Origin: Pirellula sp.
GTDB taxonomy: Bacteria; Planctomycetota; Planctomycetia; Pirellulales; Lacipirellulaceae
Reading direction: 5' to 3'
DNA: 64,000 nt
NCBI GenBank assembly: GCA_013822725.1
Contig: PNKX01000001.1
Coordinates: forward strand, 1-64,000
Shown here piece by piece: positions 49,231-58,372 of this stretch. Positions within the stretch are counted from its first letter, which is position 1. Each line of letters starts with the position of its first letter. The position numbers and the translations under genes were made by a program. The notes under the pieces are model-generated. The model saw nothing but the letters and a program-made list of their open reading frames with translations, did no database searches and was not told the origin of the DNA.

Positions 49231-52200
49231 ATGGCGATGGCCGACGCTTCGCTCGCTGCACGTTCCCAATCCCGTCCCGCTGGCTCCGCTCGCGGTGGCG
49301 CTAAGCGCTTCCACGGCCGACTGAAGGTCGACGCCCAGTTCTGCCCTGTCGACGTCGCCGACGTCTTCGACACTGTCAACTGGGAAGTCCGCAGCGCCGC
49401 CATCAAAGGCGAAAACGGCGAAGTCTTGTTCGAGCAGACCAACTGCGAGGTCCCCTCGTTCTGGTCACAGCTCGCCACCAACGTCATCTGCAGCAAATAC
49501 TTCTACGGCGAAGTCGGCACCGATCAGCGCGAATACAGCGTCCGCCAGCTGATCCACCGCGTCGTCCGCACGATCACCGACTGGGGTCTCGAAGACGGCT
49601 ATTTCGCCTCGGCCGAAGATGGCGAGCGTTTCTACCGCGACCTGTCGTGGCTCTGCCTTCACCAGCATGGCGCCTTCAACTCGCCCGTCTGGTTCAACGT
49701 CGGCCTCTACCACCAGTACGGCGTCACCGGCGCGAAGTGCAACTGGCGCTGGGACGCACAGACGCGCACCGTCGTCCAGCCTGAAAATCCCTACGAATAT
49801 CCCCAAGGCTCGGCCTGCTTTATCCAGCACGTCGCCGACAACATGGAAGACATCATGGAGCTCGCCCGCAGCGAGGCCATGTTGTTCAAGTTCGGCTCCG
49901 GCACCGGCACCGACCTCTCGACGCTCCGCTCGCACCGCGAGAAGCTCGCCGGCGGCGGCAAGCCTTCGGGCCCCCTCTCCTTCATGCGAGTCTACGACCA
50001 GGTCGCCGCCGTGGTGAAGTCGGGCGGCAAGACCCGTCGCGCCGCCAAGATGCAGTCGATCAAGGTCTGGCATCCCGACGTGATGGAATTCATCGAGTGC
50101 AAGTGGAAGGAAGAGCAAAAGGCGCGCGTCCTCATCGAAAAGGGGGGCTACGAGTCGAACTTCAACGGCGAAGCCTACAGCTCGATCATGTTCCAGAACG
50201 CGAACCTCTCGGTTCGTCTCACCAACGACTTCATGCAAGCCGTCGAGAAGAACGCCGAGTGGACCACCCGCTGGGTCACCGACCCGAAGAAGGCCGGCCC
50301 CACCTACCAGGCTCGCGAAGTCCTGAACCGCATGGCCGATTGTGCGTGGCACTGCGGCGATCCTGGCGTCCAGTACGACACGACGATCAACGACTGGCAC
50401 ACCTGCCCCAACAGCGGCCGCATCAACGCCAGCAATCCGTGCAGCGAGTACATGTTCCTCGACGACACGGCCTGCAACTTGGCCAGCATCAACCTGATGA
50501 AGTTCCGTCAGCCCGACGGCACCTTCGATCCGAACGGCTTCCGCGCCGCCTGCCGGCTCTACTTCATCGCCCAGGAAATCCTGGTCGATCACGCCAGCTA
50601 TCCGACGCAAGATATCGCTCGCAATAGTCACGCCTTCCGTCCGCTCGGCCTGGGGTACTCGAACCTCGGCAGCCTGCTGATGGCCGGCGGCATGGCCTAC
50701 GACAGCGAAGCAGGCCGCGGCGTCTGCGGCGCCATGACGGCTCTGCTCCACGGCGCCGCCAACCTCACCAGCGCCGAGCTGGCCGAGGCGGTCGGTCCGT
50801 TCGACGGCTTCGAGCTCAATCGCGAACCGATGCTCCGCGTCATGGAAATGCATCGCGCCGCGACCGAGCACATCAAGCCCGAGTGCCCCGAGTACCTCCG
50901 CGACGCCTCGCGACAGGTCTGGGACGAGGTCGTCGCCGCTGGCGCCGCCCACGGTTTCCGCAACGCTCAGGCCACCGTGCTCGCACCCACCGGCACCATC
51001 AGCTTCATGATGGACTGCGACACCACCGGCATCGAACCCGATATCGCCCTGGTGAAGTACAAGCAGCTCGCCGGCGGCGGCATGCTGAAGATCGTCAACC
51101 AAACCGTCCCGGCCGCCCTCGGCACGCTCGGCTACGAGCAGCCCGAAATCGAGTCGATCATCGACTTCATCAACAAGGAAGACACGATCGAAGGCGCCGC
51201 CGATCTAAAGCCCGAGCATCTCTCGATCTTCGACTGTGCGTTCACGCCGCGCAACGGTACGCGCAGCATCGCCTGGCAAGCCCACGTCACGATGATGGCC
51301 GCCGCCCAGCCCTTCCTGTCGGGCGCCATCAGCAAGACGGTCAACATGCCCCGCGACACGACGACCGAGGATATCGCTCAGGCCTACTTCGACGGCTGGC
51401 GCCTCGGCCTGAAGGCCCTCGCGATCTATCGCGACGGTTCGAAGGAAAGCCAACCGCTGAACACCGGCACCGAAGCCGACAAGCAAAAGGGCAAAGACGC
51501 CGCCGCGGCCGCCAAGCCCCGTCGCGAACGCCTGCCGGATACCCGCCAGTCGGTCACCCACAAGTTCAACGTCGCGGGCCACGAAGGGTACATCACCGTC
51601 GGCCTTTACCCCGACGGCCGCCCCGGCGAGCTCTTCATCACGATGGCTAAAGAAGGCAGCACCATCGGCGGTCTGATGGACGCCTTCGGCACGGCCGTCT
51701 CGATGAGCCTGCAGTACGGCGTGCCGATGGAGGATTACGTTCGCAAGTTCAGCCACATGCGGTTCGAACCGCAGGGCCACACGAAGAACCCCGACATCCG
51801 CATCGCGAAAAGCCTGATCGACTACATCTTCCGCTGGATGGGCATCGAGTTCCTCCCCGGCTACAAAGAAGCAAGCCTAGGCTTGCCCCTCGATGCAGCC
51901 CCCGGCTCTGCCGGGGGGTCGGACGACGAGCTGTCAGAAACACAGCTCAAGCCCGCCGCCATGAAGGCTGGCGGGCCGAAGGCCAGCTCGGAAGCATCCG
52001 CCGGCAGCCAAAAGCTTCCGACGGAAAGCCCCAAGCCCAAAGTCGAGTCGTCTTCATCCGAGCGAGCCGAGGGGTTCATCCCCTCGGCCCCCAAGACCAA
52101 CGGTCACACCAACGGCCACGGCAAGTCAAACGGCAACGGCAACACCCCGAAGGCCGCCACGCAATCGTTCTACAGCGCCAAGCTGCTCGAACGAGCCGGC

Positions 52201-52362
52201 GTCCTGACGAAGACCGACGCCGCCGGCCCCAACATCCGCAGCGAACAGTTCGCGCAGTTCCAAATCGACGCCCCGGCGTGCGACGGCTGCGGCGCGATCA
52301 CCGTCCGCAACGGCAACTGCTACCTCTGCCACAACTGCGGCAACAGCATGGGCTGCAGCTAA
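49231..52362 (+). CDS. nrdJ: vitamin B12-dependent (class II) ribonucleotide reductase
   Basis: A 1043-residue cobalamin-dependent ribonucleotide reductase that makes deoxyribonucleotides. It has FNSPVWFNVGLYHQYG near residue 149, FKFGSGTGTDLSTLRS near 220, NPCSEYMFLDDTACNLASINL near 398, APTGTISFMMDCDTTGIEPD near residue 586, and a C-terminal zinc-binding CDGCG-x9-CYLCHNCG. An approximately 120-residue linker at about residues 880-1000 includes two in-frame repeats (51895-51922 and 52061-52088). The start ATG has GGAGG as ribosome binding site. It is preceded by tandem NrdR boxes and followed by a terminator. It is the only nrd gene seen here. Confidence 0.95.
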   Translation: MAMADASLAARSQSRPAGSARGGAKRFHGRLKVDAQFCPVDVADVFDTVNWEVRSAAIKGENGEVLFEQTNCEVPSFWSQLATNVICSKYFYGEVGTDQREYSVRQLIHRVVRTITDWGLEDGYFASAEDGERFYRDLSWLCLHQHGAFNSPVWFNVGLYHQYGVTGAKCNWRWDAQTRTVVQPENPYEYPQGSACFIQHVADNMEDIMELARSEAMLFKFGSGTGTDLSTLRSHREKLAGGGKPSGPLSFMRVYDQVAAVVKSGGKTRRAAKMQSIKVWHPDVMEFIECKWKEEQKARVLIEKGGYESNFNGEAYSSIMFQNANLSVRLTNDFMQAVEKNAEWTTRWVTDPKKAGPTYQAREVLNRMADCAWHCGDPGVQYDTTINDWHTCPNSGRINASNPCSEYMFLDDTACNLASINLMKFRQPDGTFDPNGFRAACRLYFIAQEILVDHASYPTQDIARNSHAFRPLGLGYSNLGSLLMAGGMAYDSEAGRGVCGAMTALLHGAANLTSAELAEAVGPFDGFELNREPMLRVMEMHRAATEHIKPECPEYLRDASRQVWDEVVAAGAAHGFRNAQATVLAPTGTISFMMDCDTTGIEPDIALVKYKQLAGGGMLKIVNQTVPAALGTLGYEQPEIESIIDFINKEDTIEGAADLKPEHLSIFDCAFTPRNGTRSIAWQAHVTMMAAAQPFLSGAISKTVNMPRDTTTEDIAQAYFDGWRLGLKALAIYRDGSKESQPLNTGTEADKQKGKDAAAAAKPRRERLPDTRQSVTHKFNVAGHEGYITVGLYPDGRPGELFITMAKEGSTIGGLMDAFGTAVSMSLQYGVPMEDYVRKFSHMRFEPQGHTKNPDIRIAKSLIDYIFRWMGIEFLPGYKEASLGLPLDAAPGSAGGSDDELSETQLKPAAMKAGGPKASSEASAGSQKLPTESPKPKVESSSSERAEGFIPSAPKTNGHTNGHGKSNGNGNTPKAATQSFYSAKLLERAGVLTKTDAAGPNIRSEQFAQFQIDAPACDGCGAITVRNGNCYLCHNCGNSMGCS
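51895..51922. repeat. family g arm inside nrdJ linker
   Basis: gcagcccccggctctgccgg followed by ggggtcgg. It adds AAPGSAGG in frame, the same peptide as at the nitroreductase end. Confidence 0.9.
52061..52088. repeat. family k hairpin inside nrdJ linker
   Basis: gagccgaggggttcatcccc followed by tcggc. It reads in frame as ERAEGFIPSAP. The same family lies just past nrdJ (52376-52400) and at 33149. Confidence 0.85.
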
Positions 52363-52375
52363 GCGAAAAGGAAAG

Positions 52376-52401
52376 CGAGCCGCGGGGTTCACCCCCGCGG
52401 T
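52376..52401. repeat. family k hairpin
   Basis: gcgagccgcggggttcaccc followed by ccgcggt. It lies just after the nrdJ stop. Confidence 0.75.
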
Positions 52402-52430
52402 CTTGCCTTCCCCCGCAGCAAGAACCCTGT

Positions 52431-52485
52431 CACTCCGAGGGGTCCGACACACGTTCCGCAGCGATCTAAAAACCGGGTGACAACC
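52431..52485. repeat. solo family l element
   Basis: gaaccctgtcactccgaggg, then gtccg, with an internal complement gggtgacaac at 52475-52484. It shares its left end with the GIY-YIG element and the 12796 copy. Confidence 0.7.
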
Positions 52486-52490
52486 GCCAC

Positions 52491-52535
52491 GGGCGTCGAA
52501 CAAGCCACAAGCTCGTTCGACGCCCGTTTTGTTTT
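52491..52535 (+). terminator. Rho-independent terminator after nrdJ
   Basis: GGGCGTCGAAC and GTTCGACGCCC form an 11-bp stem, followed by TTTTGTTTTT. It is a clear transcript end. Confidence 0.85.
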
Positions 52536-52698
52536 TGATAGACGAACGACTTACGCACGCCCCTAAACCAAAACCCATCCGATACCCCATAATAACGACA
52601 CACAACTACTCGTTTACTTACCCAGACAGTACACTTATTTCGTTGGATCGACTTGACAATTAACAACACACTTCGCAAACAGCTCCGAGAGATCGACA

Positions 52699-53538
52699 AT
52701 GGCTGCACACAACGACCATTACACGCCTCCTCGCATTACACGGTACGCGTGGGCTGGCGGCATTGTCATTGCCACAGCCTCTGTACTACTAAACGTAGTC
52801 CAGATATCCGAATGGGCCACGACCTCCAATCCTCCTCAGATATCAGCATCCGGCGTTAGATGCAGCCCGGCGATCCCACCCTCTGTACGGCAGCTGATCC
52901 AATCCAGCACTACAAATAGCTCGACAGATCCTACCCTATCGAAACTGCTGGCACAGAACTCAACAAACGAAGGTGATGCAATTGAGTCCGATGTCATAAC
53001 TATTGACTTGCAAAATACTGGTGACTTACCTGCTCGCGAAGTTCGAATTGAATTGCCAGGAACGGGCGTTGCTGTAATTGAAAAACGCGGCGCGCCAGCT
53101 AAAGAGCTTAATTTTACAGACGAGATTCAACTCGGAACGCTGGAGAACGCGAGAACTCTTAGAATCACAATCTGGCGCCTACAAGCCGGCGAACGAACCT
53201 TAAACCCGATGGTGTTCTTTCGCGGCGGACAGGCACAAGTCGCATTTGAAAACAACAATACAGGACTATTAGCTCTATTATTAATAGCTACAGTGGCGCT
53301 TTCGATGGTATGTATATATATGTTTGCATACAGAAGGGGTTATTCAGAAAACTACATGAACGGCTGGAAGCACGGCGTCGAACTGACCATCCTGGACGAG
53401 GTAATTGCAATGCTTGAAAACGGCAAAGACGCTCTAGCAAAATTCGTGGATCTAAGACGAAAACTAGAAGTTGAGATTCGTGCACGCGGTGTAGATCCTG
53501 ATGAAGGTCGCGGCAATAGCCCAGCGAAGGGTCAGTAG
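52699..53538 (+). CDS. two-TM protein of unknown function, low GC
   Basis: A 279-residue protein with one hydrophobic segment near the N-terminus (YAWAGGIVIATASVLLNVVQI, residues 16-36) and one near residue 195-215 (GLLALLLIATVALSMVCIYMFAY). Between them is a soluble domain that contains DVITIDLQNTGDLPAREVRIELPGTG, a pattern of beta strands like a DUF11 or CARDB-type immunoglobulin fold. The last 60 residues are a helical tail. The base composition is clearly more AT-rich than its neighbours, a sign of transfer. No family is recognised. A single-gene unit is likely. Confidence 0.7.
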   Translation: MAAHNDHYTPPRITRYAWAGGIVIATASVLLNVVQISEWATTSNPPQISASGVRCSPAIPPSVRQLIQSSTTNSSTDPTLSKLLAQNSTNEGDAIESDVITIDLQNTGDLPAREVRIELPGTGVAVIEKRGAPAKELNFTDEIQLGTLENARTLRITIWRLQAGERTLNPMVFFRGGQAQVAFENNNTGLLALLLIATVALSMVCIYMFAYRRGYSENYMNGWKHGVELTILDEVIAMLENGKDALAKFVDLRRKLEVEIRARGVDPDEGRGNSPAKGQ

Positions 53539-53841
53539 CCGATCCGGCTCCACCTCAGGCCAGAAGATTGGGCTTTCGTGGTTGACGCCGATACCCCCGG
53601 CAAAACCACTCTTCCATTCCTAACCGTCCAACCGCCAGCGTGCGGGCGTTGCGTGAGCAACACAAGAAGAATCGGCAGTAACATTCACCGCCACCTCAAA
53701 TTCAACGGGCCATGCAGCGATAGCCCAGAGCGCAGCCTCCTAAGCATCATCATGGCCCTGTAGCGGCGTGCCAATGCGGCCTCTCAGGGTTAACACGACA
53801 ACCAACAAATATTTTCCTGAGCTTCGACCTGGCTGCTGGGT
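53539..53841. other. gap without supported gene
   Basis: The 61-residue ORF at 53578 has no good composition or ribosome binding site. The reverse strand reads a short conserved-looking stretch (WAIAAWPVEFEVAVNVTADSS) broken by stops, which might be a remnant. No palindrome of the usual families is seen. Confidence 0.4.
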
Positions 53842-54297
53842 TTATAACTCCCTGGTCATAAACACGCTGTACGGATCAAGAACGTAATCCCCAAACGGCC
53901 CGCATTCCATAAAGCCAAAAGAAGCGTACAGATTACGCGCCGCCGCGAAGGCCTCCATCGAACCGGTCTCCAGGCTGAGCCGCTCGTAAGATCGACGTCG
54001 AGCTTCTTCGATGAGGTGAACCATCAGCCGACGGGCAACTCCTTTTCGTAGGTGTGCGGCGGCCGTGCGCATCGACTTGATCTCGCCTTGGCGACCATCC
54101 AGTTCCTTCAGAGCGCCGCAGCCCAGCAAGTCGCCATCCTGCCAAACGCTCCAAAACGTCATCTCTGGCCGCTGCAATCCAGCCAGATCGAGGGCGTGAA
54201 TACTCTCGGGCGGAGAATGCAACGCCATGCTCTGCAAATGCTCTTCCAGCAGCCGGATGACAACCGGAACGTCTAAACCGCCCAAGCGAATTTCCAT
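53842..54297 (-). CDS. GNAT acetyltransferase
   Basis: A 151-residue GNAT enzyme. It has the conserved SVWQDGDLLGCGALKEL strand, RKGVARRLMVHLIEEARRR (acetyl-CoA-binding R/QxxGxG/A type motif) near residue 83-100, and NLYASFGFMECGPFGDYVLDPYSVFM at the C-terminus. It resembles RimI-like or phosphinothricin-type acetyltransferases. The substrate is unknown. It is a single leftward gene. Confidence 0.88.
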   Translation of the reverse strand: MEIRLGGLDVPVVIRLLEEHLQSMALHSPPESIHALDLAGLQRPEMTFWSVWQDGDLLGCGALKELDGRQGEIKSMRTAAAHLRKGVARRLMVHLIEEARRRSYERLSLETGSMEAFAAARNLYASFGFMECGPFGDYVLDPYSVFMTREL

Positions 54298-54413
54298 ACA
54301 AAGTCGTCGCCGCTAGTGACCGATCGAACGACAAGAGGCGCCTTGCCAGTGCCAAAGTACACTATATGTTCACCATTTTAGGAGGGGTGGGTGCGAGCAT
54401 GCCACCCTACGCG

Positions 54414-55226
54414 CTACTCGGCCGCCTCCGGTAACCGCTTCCCCTCCAAAAACTCCCACACCCGCTCATTCTCCCGCCGCGGCCAACCGTGCCCGAACCC
54501 GTCAATCACCCGAAACTTTACCGGGTGCCCTGCACGCTCGAACGCATCGTGCCCCTCGCGCACAAAGTCCGGCGGCACTTGCCGATCGCGTGAGCCGACG
54601 ATGAACAACAGCGGGCACTTGTTCGCCGTCTCCAGCGGCGCATCGCCGAGCGGTTCCGGCAGCCACCCGCAGCCGACCAACGTCGCCGCGATCCGCTCGC
54701 TGCACATCGCCGTCAGCAGGTTGGCCGCCGCCCCGCCCTGCGACACGCCGAGCAAATAGATCCGCCGCGGATCGCCGCCGTGATCGCTCACCATCCGATC
54801 GCACATCGTGCGGAAGAACGCCGCGTCTGGCTCCATGAGCGTAGGATTCTCCGGCGGAATCGACGGCGGCCAATTGAGATGCCGCCCTTGCAAATAGACG
54901 AGCAGAAATCCCTGCTCGATCGCCAGCTCATCAAGCCCCGTATACTCGGCCATCTCATCGACAGTGTCGTTGGCCCCATGCAGCGCAAACACCACCGGCA
55001 CGCCCCGCTTCCCCGCCACCGACCGCGGCACAACGAGCCGATACTCCCGCCGCATCCCGTCGACGTCGATCGATTCATGCAGAATCGTCGCCCGCGGCCA
55101 CAGCAAGAACACGATGCCAACGAGCGCCGCCACGAGCACGCCGATGACGAGCAAACTCCCCGAAAGATGCCACGCGCGTAGCTGTGAACCAAGGTCAATT
55201 TCGTTAGGCGGCTTGGCTGGCGACAT
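54414..55226 (-). CDS. membrane-anchored alpha/beta hydrolase (PHB depolymerase-like)
   Basis: A 270-residue enzyme with an N-terminal hydrophobic segment (SLLVIGVLVAALVGIVFLLW, about residues 24-43) and an alpha/beta-hydrolase domain of the PHB depolymerase/LpqC type: VPVVFALHGANDTVDEMA, IYLLGVSQGGAAANLL (nucleophile Ser in GxSQGG), LLFIVGSRDRQVPPDF (Asp) and GFGHGWPRRE (His). Family members hydrolyse esters such as polyhydroxyalkanoate or feruloyl compounds. The anchor suggests an outward-facing enzyme. Confidence 0.88.
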   Translation of the reverse strand: MSPAKPPNEIDLGSQLRAWHLSGSLLVIGVLVAALVGIVFLLWPRATILHESIDVDGMRREYRLVVPRSVAGKRGVPVVFALHGANDTVDEMAEYTGLDELAIEQGFLLVYLQGRHLNWPPSIPPENPTLMEPDAAFFRTMCDRMVSDHGGDPRRIYLLGVSQGGAAANLLTAMCSERIAATLVGCGWLPEPLGDAPLETANKCPLLFIVGSRDRQVPPDFVREGHDAFERAGHPVKFRVIDGFGHGWPRRENERVWEFLEGKRLPEAAE

Positions 55227-55265
55227 GACTTCTTAGACGCTCGCGCTCAGAGATTAACAACTTGC

Positions 55266-56114
55266 TTACTCCACCCATCGCGATAAGACTGTAGACAACT
55301 CCTTCGTGTTCGAATCGTCTAGATTTCCAAGTCTCGCGTTCAGTTGATTGTGATTCGTATCCTTTGCGGAAATGACGGTTACCGGCACGTCAGACTCCTG
55401 GAGCAAGGCGGCTAAACGCTGGGCCTGCGCGGTGACATCGGGATGGCCAGCGACATGAAGAATCAGAAACGGGGGAATGCCCTTGTTCGGTTCAATATGC
55501 GTCACGACGGACAGATCCACATGTTTTTGGGGATCATTCCCAAACTTCACTCGGTGTCCTTTCGTCGGTTGGGGCAGTCGATGCAGGGCCTGACGAAGTT
55601 CGGTGGTTTGGATAATGGCTGGCAGGTCGTACGTGTCGCCATCCACGGGCACGCAACCCCGAATCGATTCCATCGGAACGCCTTCAGCTTTCGCGTAGCG
55701 CTGGTCGACGCAGATCATCGCTGCAAGCTGCGCTCCTGCAGAATGCCCCATCACAATAATGCGATTCGGATCTCCGCCGTACTGCGCAATGTTTTTGTGA
55801 GTCCAACCTAACGCTTTGGCCACATCTTGGAAGATTGTCTCCATCTCCACTTGCGGCCGGAGCCGGTAATTCACCGAGACAAGGACGTATCCCTGATCCG
55901 CGAAGTATTTGGGCTTGGCGTCGACTTGGGTCTTGTCGCCCGTTTCCCAGCCGCCTCCGTGGATCCAGAACGCCACGGGCAGGTCATGCGGGTTTGGAGG
56001 CGAGTAGACGTCCAGTTTTTGCAGTTCATCGGCGTCGCCGTAACGAAGGTCGGAGAATTTTTCCTGTCCGTGCGCCACTGCGGACAGCATACAGAAGACA
56101 ATGATGTAACGCAT
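55266..56114 (-). CDS. exported alpha/beta hydrolase/esterase
   Basis: A 282-residue esterase of the BD-FAE/HSL type. A signal peptide (residues 1-16, AHGQ) precedes the oxyanion motif [15 protein letters not shown] near residue 47, nucleophile [13 protein letters not shown] near 125, the Asp in [17 protein letters not shown] and the His in [13 protein letters not shown]. It acts outside the cytoplasm on short acyl esters. It is followed 12 bp later in the leftward direction by nothing coding in frame, and preceded by the decayed ROK gene. Confidence 0.88.
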   Translation of the reverse strand: MRYIIVFCMLSAVAHGQEKFSDLRYGDADELQKLDVYSPPNPHDLPVAFWIHGGGWETGDKTQVDAKPKYFADQGYVLVSVNYRLRPQVEMETIFQDVAKALGWTHKNIAQYGGDPNRIIVMGHSAGAQLAAMICVDQRYAKAEGVPMESIRGCVPVDGDTYDLPAIIQTTELRQALHRLPQPTKGHRVKFGNDPQKHVDLSVVTHIEPNKGIPPFLILHVAGHPDVTAQAQRLAALLQESDVPVTVISAKDTNHNQLNARLGNLDDSNTKELSTVLSRWVE

Positions 56115-56126
56115 GGGCCTTCTTCC

Positions 56127-56990
56127 TCAGCTGAATGTAGGAGCGAGCGCGTTTGCGAGATGCATGACGATGCCTGCCACCGCGCCTTGCAGCTTGGTCA
56201 CCGATGCGTGATGGACGCGGCAATCGGCCAGCGGCGCCGCTAGCGTTCGTTGCCGCACGAGGTGTAACAATTGTTGAAACAGGTTTTCCTGAGCGCCTAG
56301 CATTTTTCCGCGAACAAAAACTGACGAGGGATTGAAAATATTGATCACCATCGATATCGCGATGGACAGATATTCAATCGTCGCGCGAATCTCTTCGTCC
56401 GGATGAATTTCACCGCTACGAACCAATCGCACAAGCTCGTCCACGTCTAACGACGTTCCGTAACACCTGGAGACGGCTCGGCACAATGCGACGTCTGTAG
56501 CGACAGTTTCCATGCATCCGTGGTTGCCGCAACCGCAAAGTTCGTCGCAAGGGTCGATGGTAACGTGGCCAATCTCACCCGCCATGTCGCTGTTTCCAGA
56601 TAGTAACCTCCCACCGGTCATCACACCTAGTCCCAGGCCCGTCGTGGCGTCCAAAACGGCGAAATCATCCAATCCCTTGGCTGCGCCGAAGCAACGTTCG
56701 GCCAGTCGCGTGCAGCTGCTCGAAGCCCAGGCCGCCATTGCATTGAGGCACCCCGATCGATGGCCAAAGTTGATCAGCGATGGCTATAAACTGATCGATA
56801 TCCGCGAAGGCGAGTCCAGCCTCACCGACTTATGGATTGACCTAGCGAAGGCAGGTCTGAATCACGGCAGCCCAACGATACGGTCCACCAACTCCGGTTG
56901 GCGCATCGATCCCTGCTTACCTGCCCGACTCGACTTCCAGGTTGCGCCCAACCCGCACTTTCAGACGTCGACCACGCCTACTCAACACGA
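56127..56990 (-). pseudogene. decayed ROK-family gene
   Basis: The 203-codon open part (56127-56738) carries the C-terminal two-thirds of a ROK kinase/regulator: GLGLGVMTGGRLLSGNSDMAGEIGH, then the zinc site CGCGNHGCMET and a helical C-terminus. The N-terminal ATP-binding part is absent from this frame. Upstream, fragments such as FADIDQFIAIADQLWPSIGVPQ and VGLGATWKSSR... occur in other frames with stops, so a frameshift near 56750 and stops further up have killed the gene. Sugar kinase or repressor function was probably lost. Confidence 0.7.
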
Positions 56991-57247
56991 GTTTGGCCCG
57001 GAAGCCAAGCTTGGCGTCGCTTATTGATGGCCTGCAATTGCCAAACCGTGGCGGCATTCCCGTTCCTCAAGCGGCCTCCTATGGGCAAATAGCTCATCAT
57101 CAGCTATCCGTACGCTTCTCCAGCAACTCTTCGTCTGACGTAGCTGCCAAATCTAGCGATTGAAATAAGCCGCATGCGGCCATTATCATTGTTCGGTCAC
57201 TGTCAACTTCTGACACGCCAGCTTTTGATGCGAACCAAGTCTTACTC
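56991..57247. other. gap before LysR gene
   Basis: No gene is seen. It holds the upstream regions of the decayed ROK gene (leftward) and the LysR gene (rightward). Confidence 0.4.
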
Positions 57248-58135
57248 GTGACATTTAAGCAGCTCCAATATTTTGTGGTGGTCGCGGAAGAACTGCACTT
57301 TGGTCGCGCTGCAGAACGGCTCGGCATGGCGCAGCCGCCGCTTAGCCAGCAGATCCAGAAGCTCGAGGAATCTCTCGGGGCGACGCTGTTTCATCGAACG
57401 AGCCGGCGGGTTGAATTGACCGACGCGGGAATGATGCTTCTAAATGAGGCGCGAGTCATTTCTCAACGCATTGAGTCGTTGCGTCGAGCCGTCAAACAAC
57501 GAGACGGCAGTTTTGCCGGCAGCATCGATATCGCTGCTGTCACGCCGGTGCTGGACACCTTTCTTCCGGAACTCATTCACAGATTTACCGCTAAGTATCC
57601 GGGCATCCGCGTTTCGCTCTACGAGAAGCGGAGCAGCGACCAGATTCAGGCAGTTTGCGCCGGGCTGCTCGACCTCGGCTTTATTCGGCTCTTTGAACAA
57701 GACCTGTCCGACCTGGAAATGTTGCTGGTCCGCCGCGAGTCGTACGTCTTGGCGATACCGAAGAATCATGCCTTGGCGAAGCGCAAGACGATTCCACTTG
57801 AAGCGCTGCAAGAAGTCCCGTTGATTATGGCCCCGCGCAAGGCTCGGCCAGCGCTTCACGATCGATTAGTGAGCTGCTTTCAAGACGCGGGTTTCAGCCC
57901 GACAATCGTTCAGGAAGCTCCTTCTAAGCGGACCGAGGTCTCATTGGTAGCCGCTGGCATCGGCGTCGCGCTAATTCCCGAGTCATACTCCCGCCTGTAT
58001 CACCGCGACGGCGTCATTTATCGACGCATCAAAGGCGAACTTCCACAAATAGAAATCGCCGCCATTTGGAAAGCGGATGGCGCGAATTCGACGGTCGAGA
58101 GCTTTTTAGACGTCGTACGCACGAGTCGCGCGTAA
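57248..58135 (+). CDS. LysR-family transcriptional regulator
   Basis: A 295-residue LysR regulator with GTG start (57248). The HTH is at residues 1-60 (FKQLQYFVVVAEELHFGRAAERLGMAQPPLSQQIQKLEESLGATLFHRTSRRVELTDAG). The effector-binding domain follows (FAGSIDIAAVTPVLDTFLPELI, then GLLDLGFIRL, and EVSLVAAGIGVALIPES). It resembles CatM/BenM-type members and probably responds to a small aromatic or organic acid. It stands just before the rightward haem/ThuA operon, which it may control. Confidence 0.92.
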   Translation: MTFKQLQYFVVVAEELHFGRAAERLGMAQPPLSQQIQKLEESLGATLFHRTSRRVELTDAGMMLLNEARVISQRIESLRRAVKQRDGSFAGSIDIAAVTPVLDTFLPELIHRFTAKYPGIRVSLYEKRSSDQIQAVCAGLLDLGFIRLFEQDLSDLEMLLVRRESYVLAIPKNHALAKRKTIPLEALQEVPLIMAPRKARPALHDRLVSCFQDAGFSPTIVQEAPSKRTEVSLVAAGIGVALIPESYSRLYHRDGVIYRRIKGELPQIEIAAIWKADGANSTVESFLDVVRTSRA

Positions 58136-58372
58136 TCAATATGCCACTCATATTGATAAAGCCTTTTGACCTATTGGACATATTGCGTTGCGTCGCGGTA
58201 TTTTGAGGAGAGTCCGTCGCGGGCCAGTCTCTTCACTCTTTCTTCAGCGATGAGTGGACGTGACGTCGTTGGCGACGACGAGCGCATCGCAGCCAAAGCG
58301 GCTCGTTGCGATTGACGGCATTTGAGAATCAAGCGACACGCAATCGTCTCTCGTTCCGTATGGAATAACACC
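58136..58372. other. gap between LysR and large operon
   Basis: No gene is seen. The region carries the putative promoter of the downstream operon. No palindromic mosaic is present here. Confidence 0.35.

Noticed and set aside
49465..51102. 545-codon leftward ORF
   Set aside because: Antisense to nrdJ, whose motifs are unambiguous.
53578..53763. 61-codon ORF
   Set aside because: No ribosome binding site, no family and shadow-like composition.
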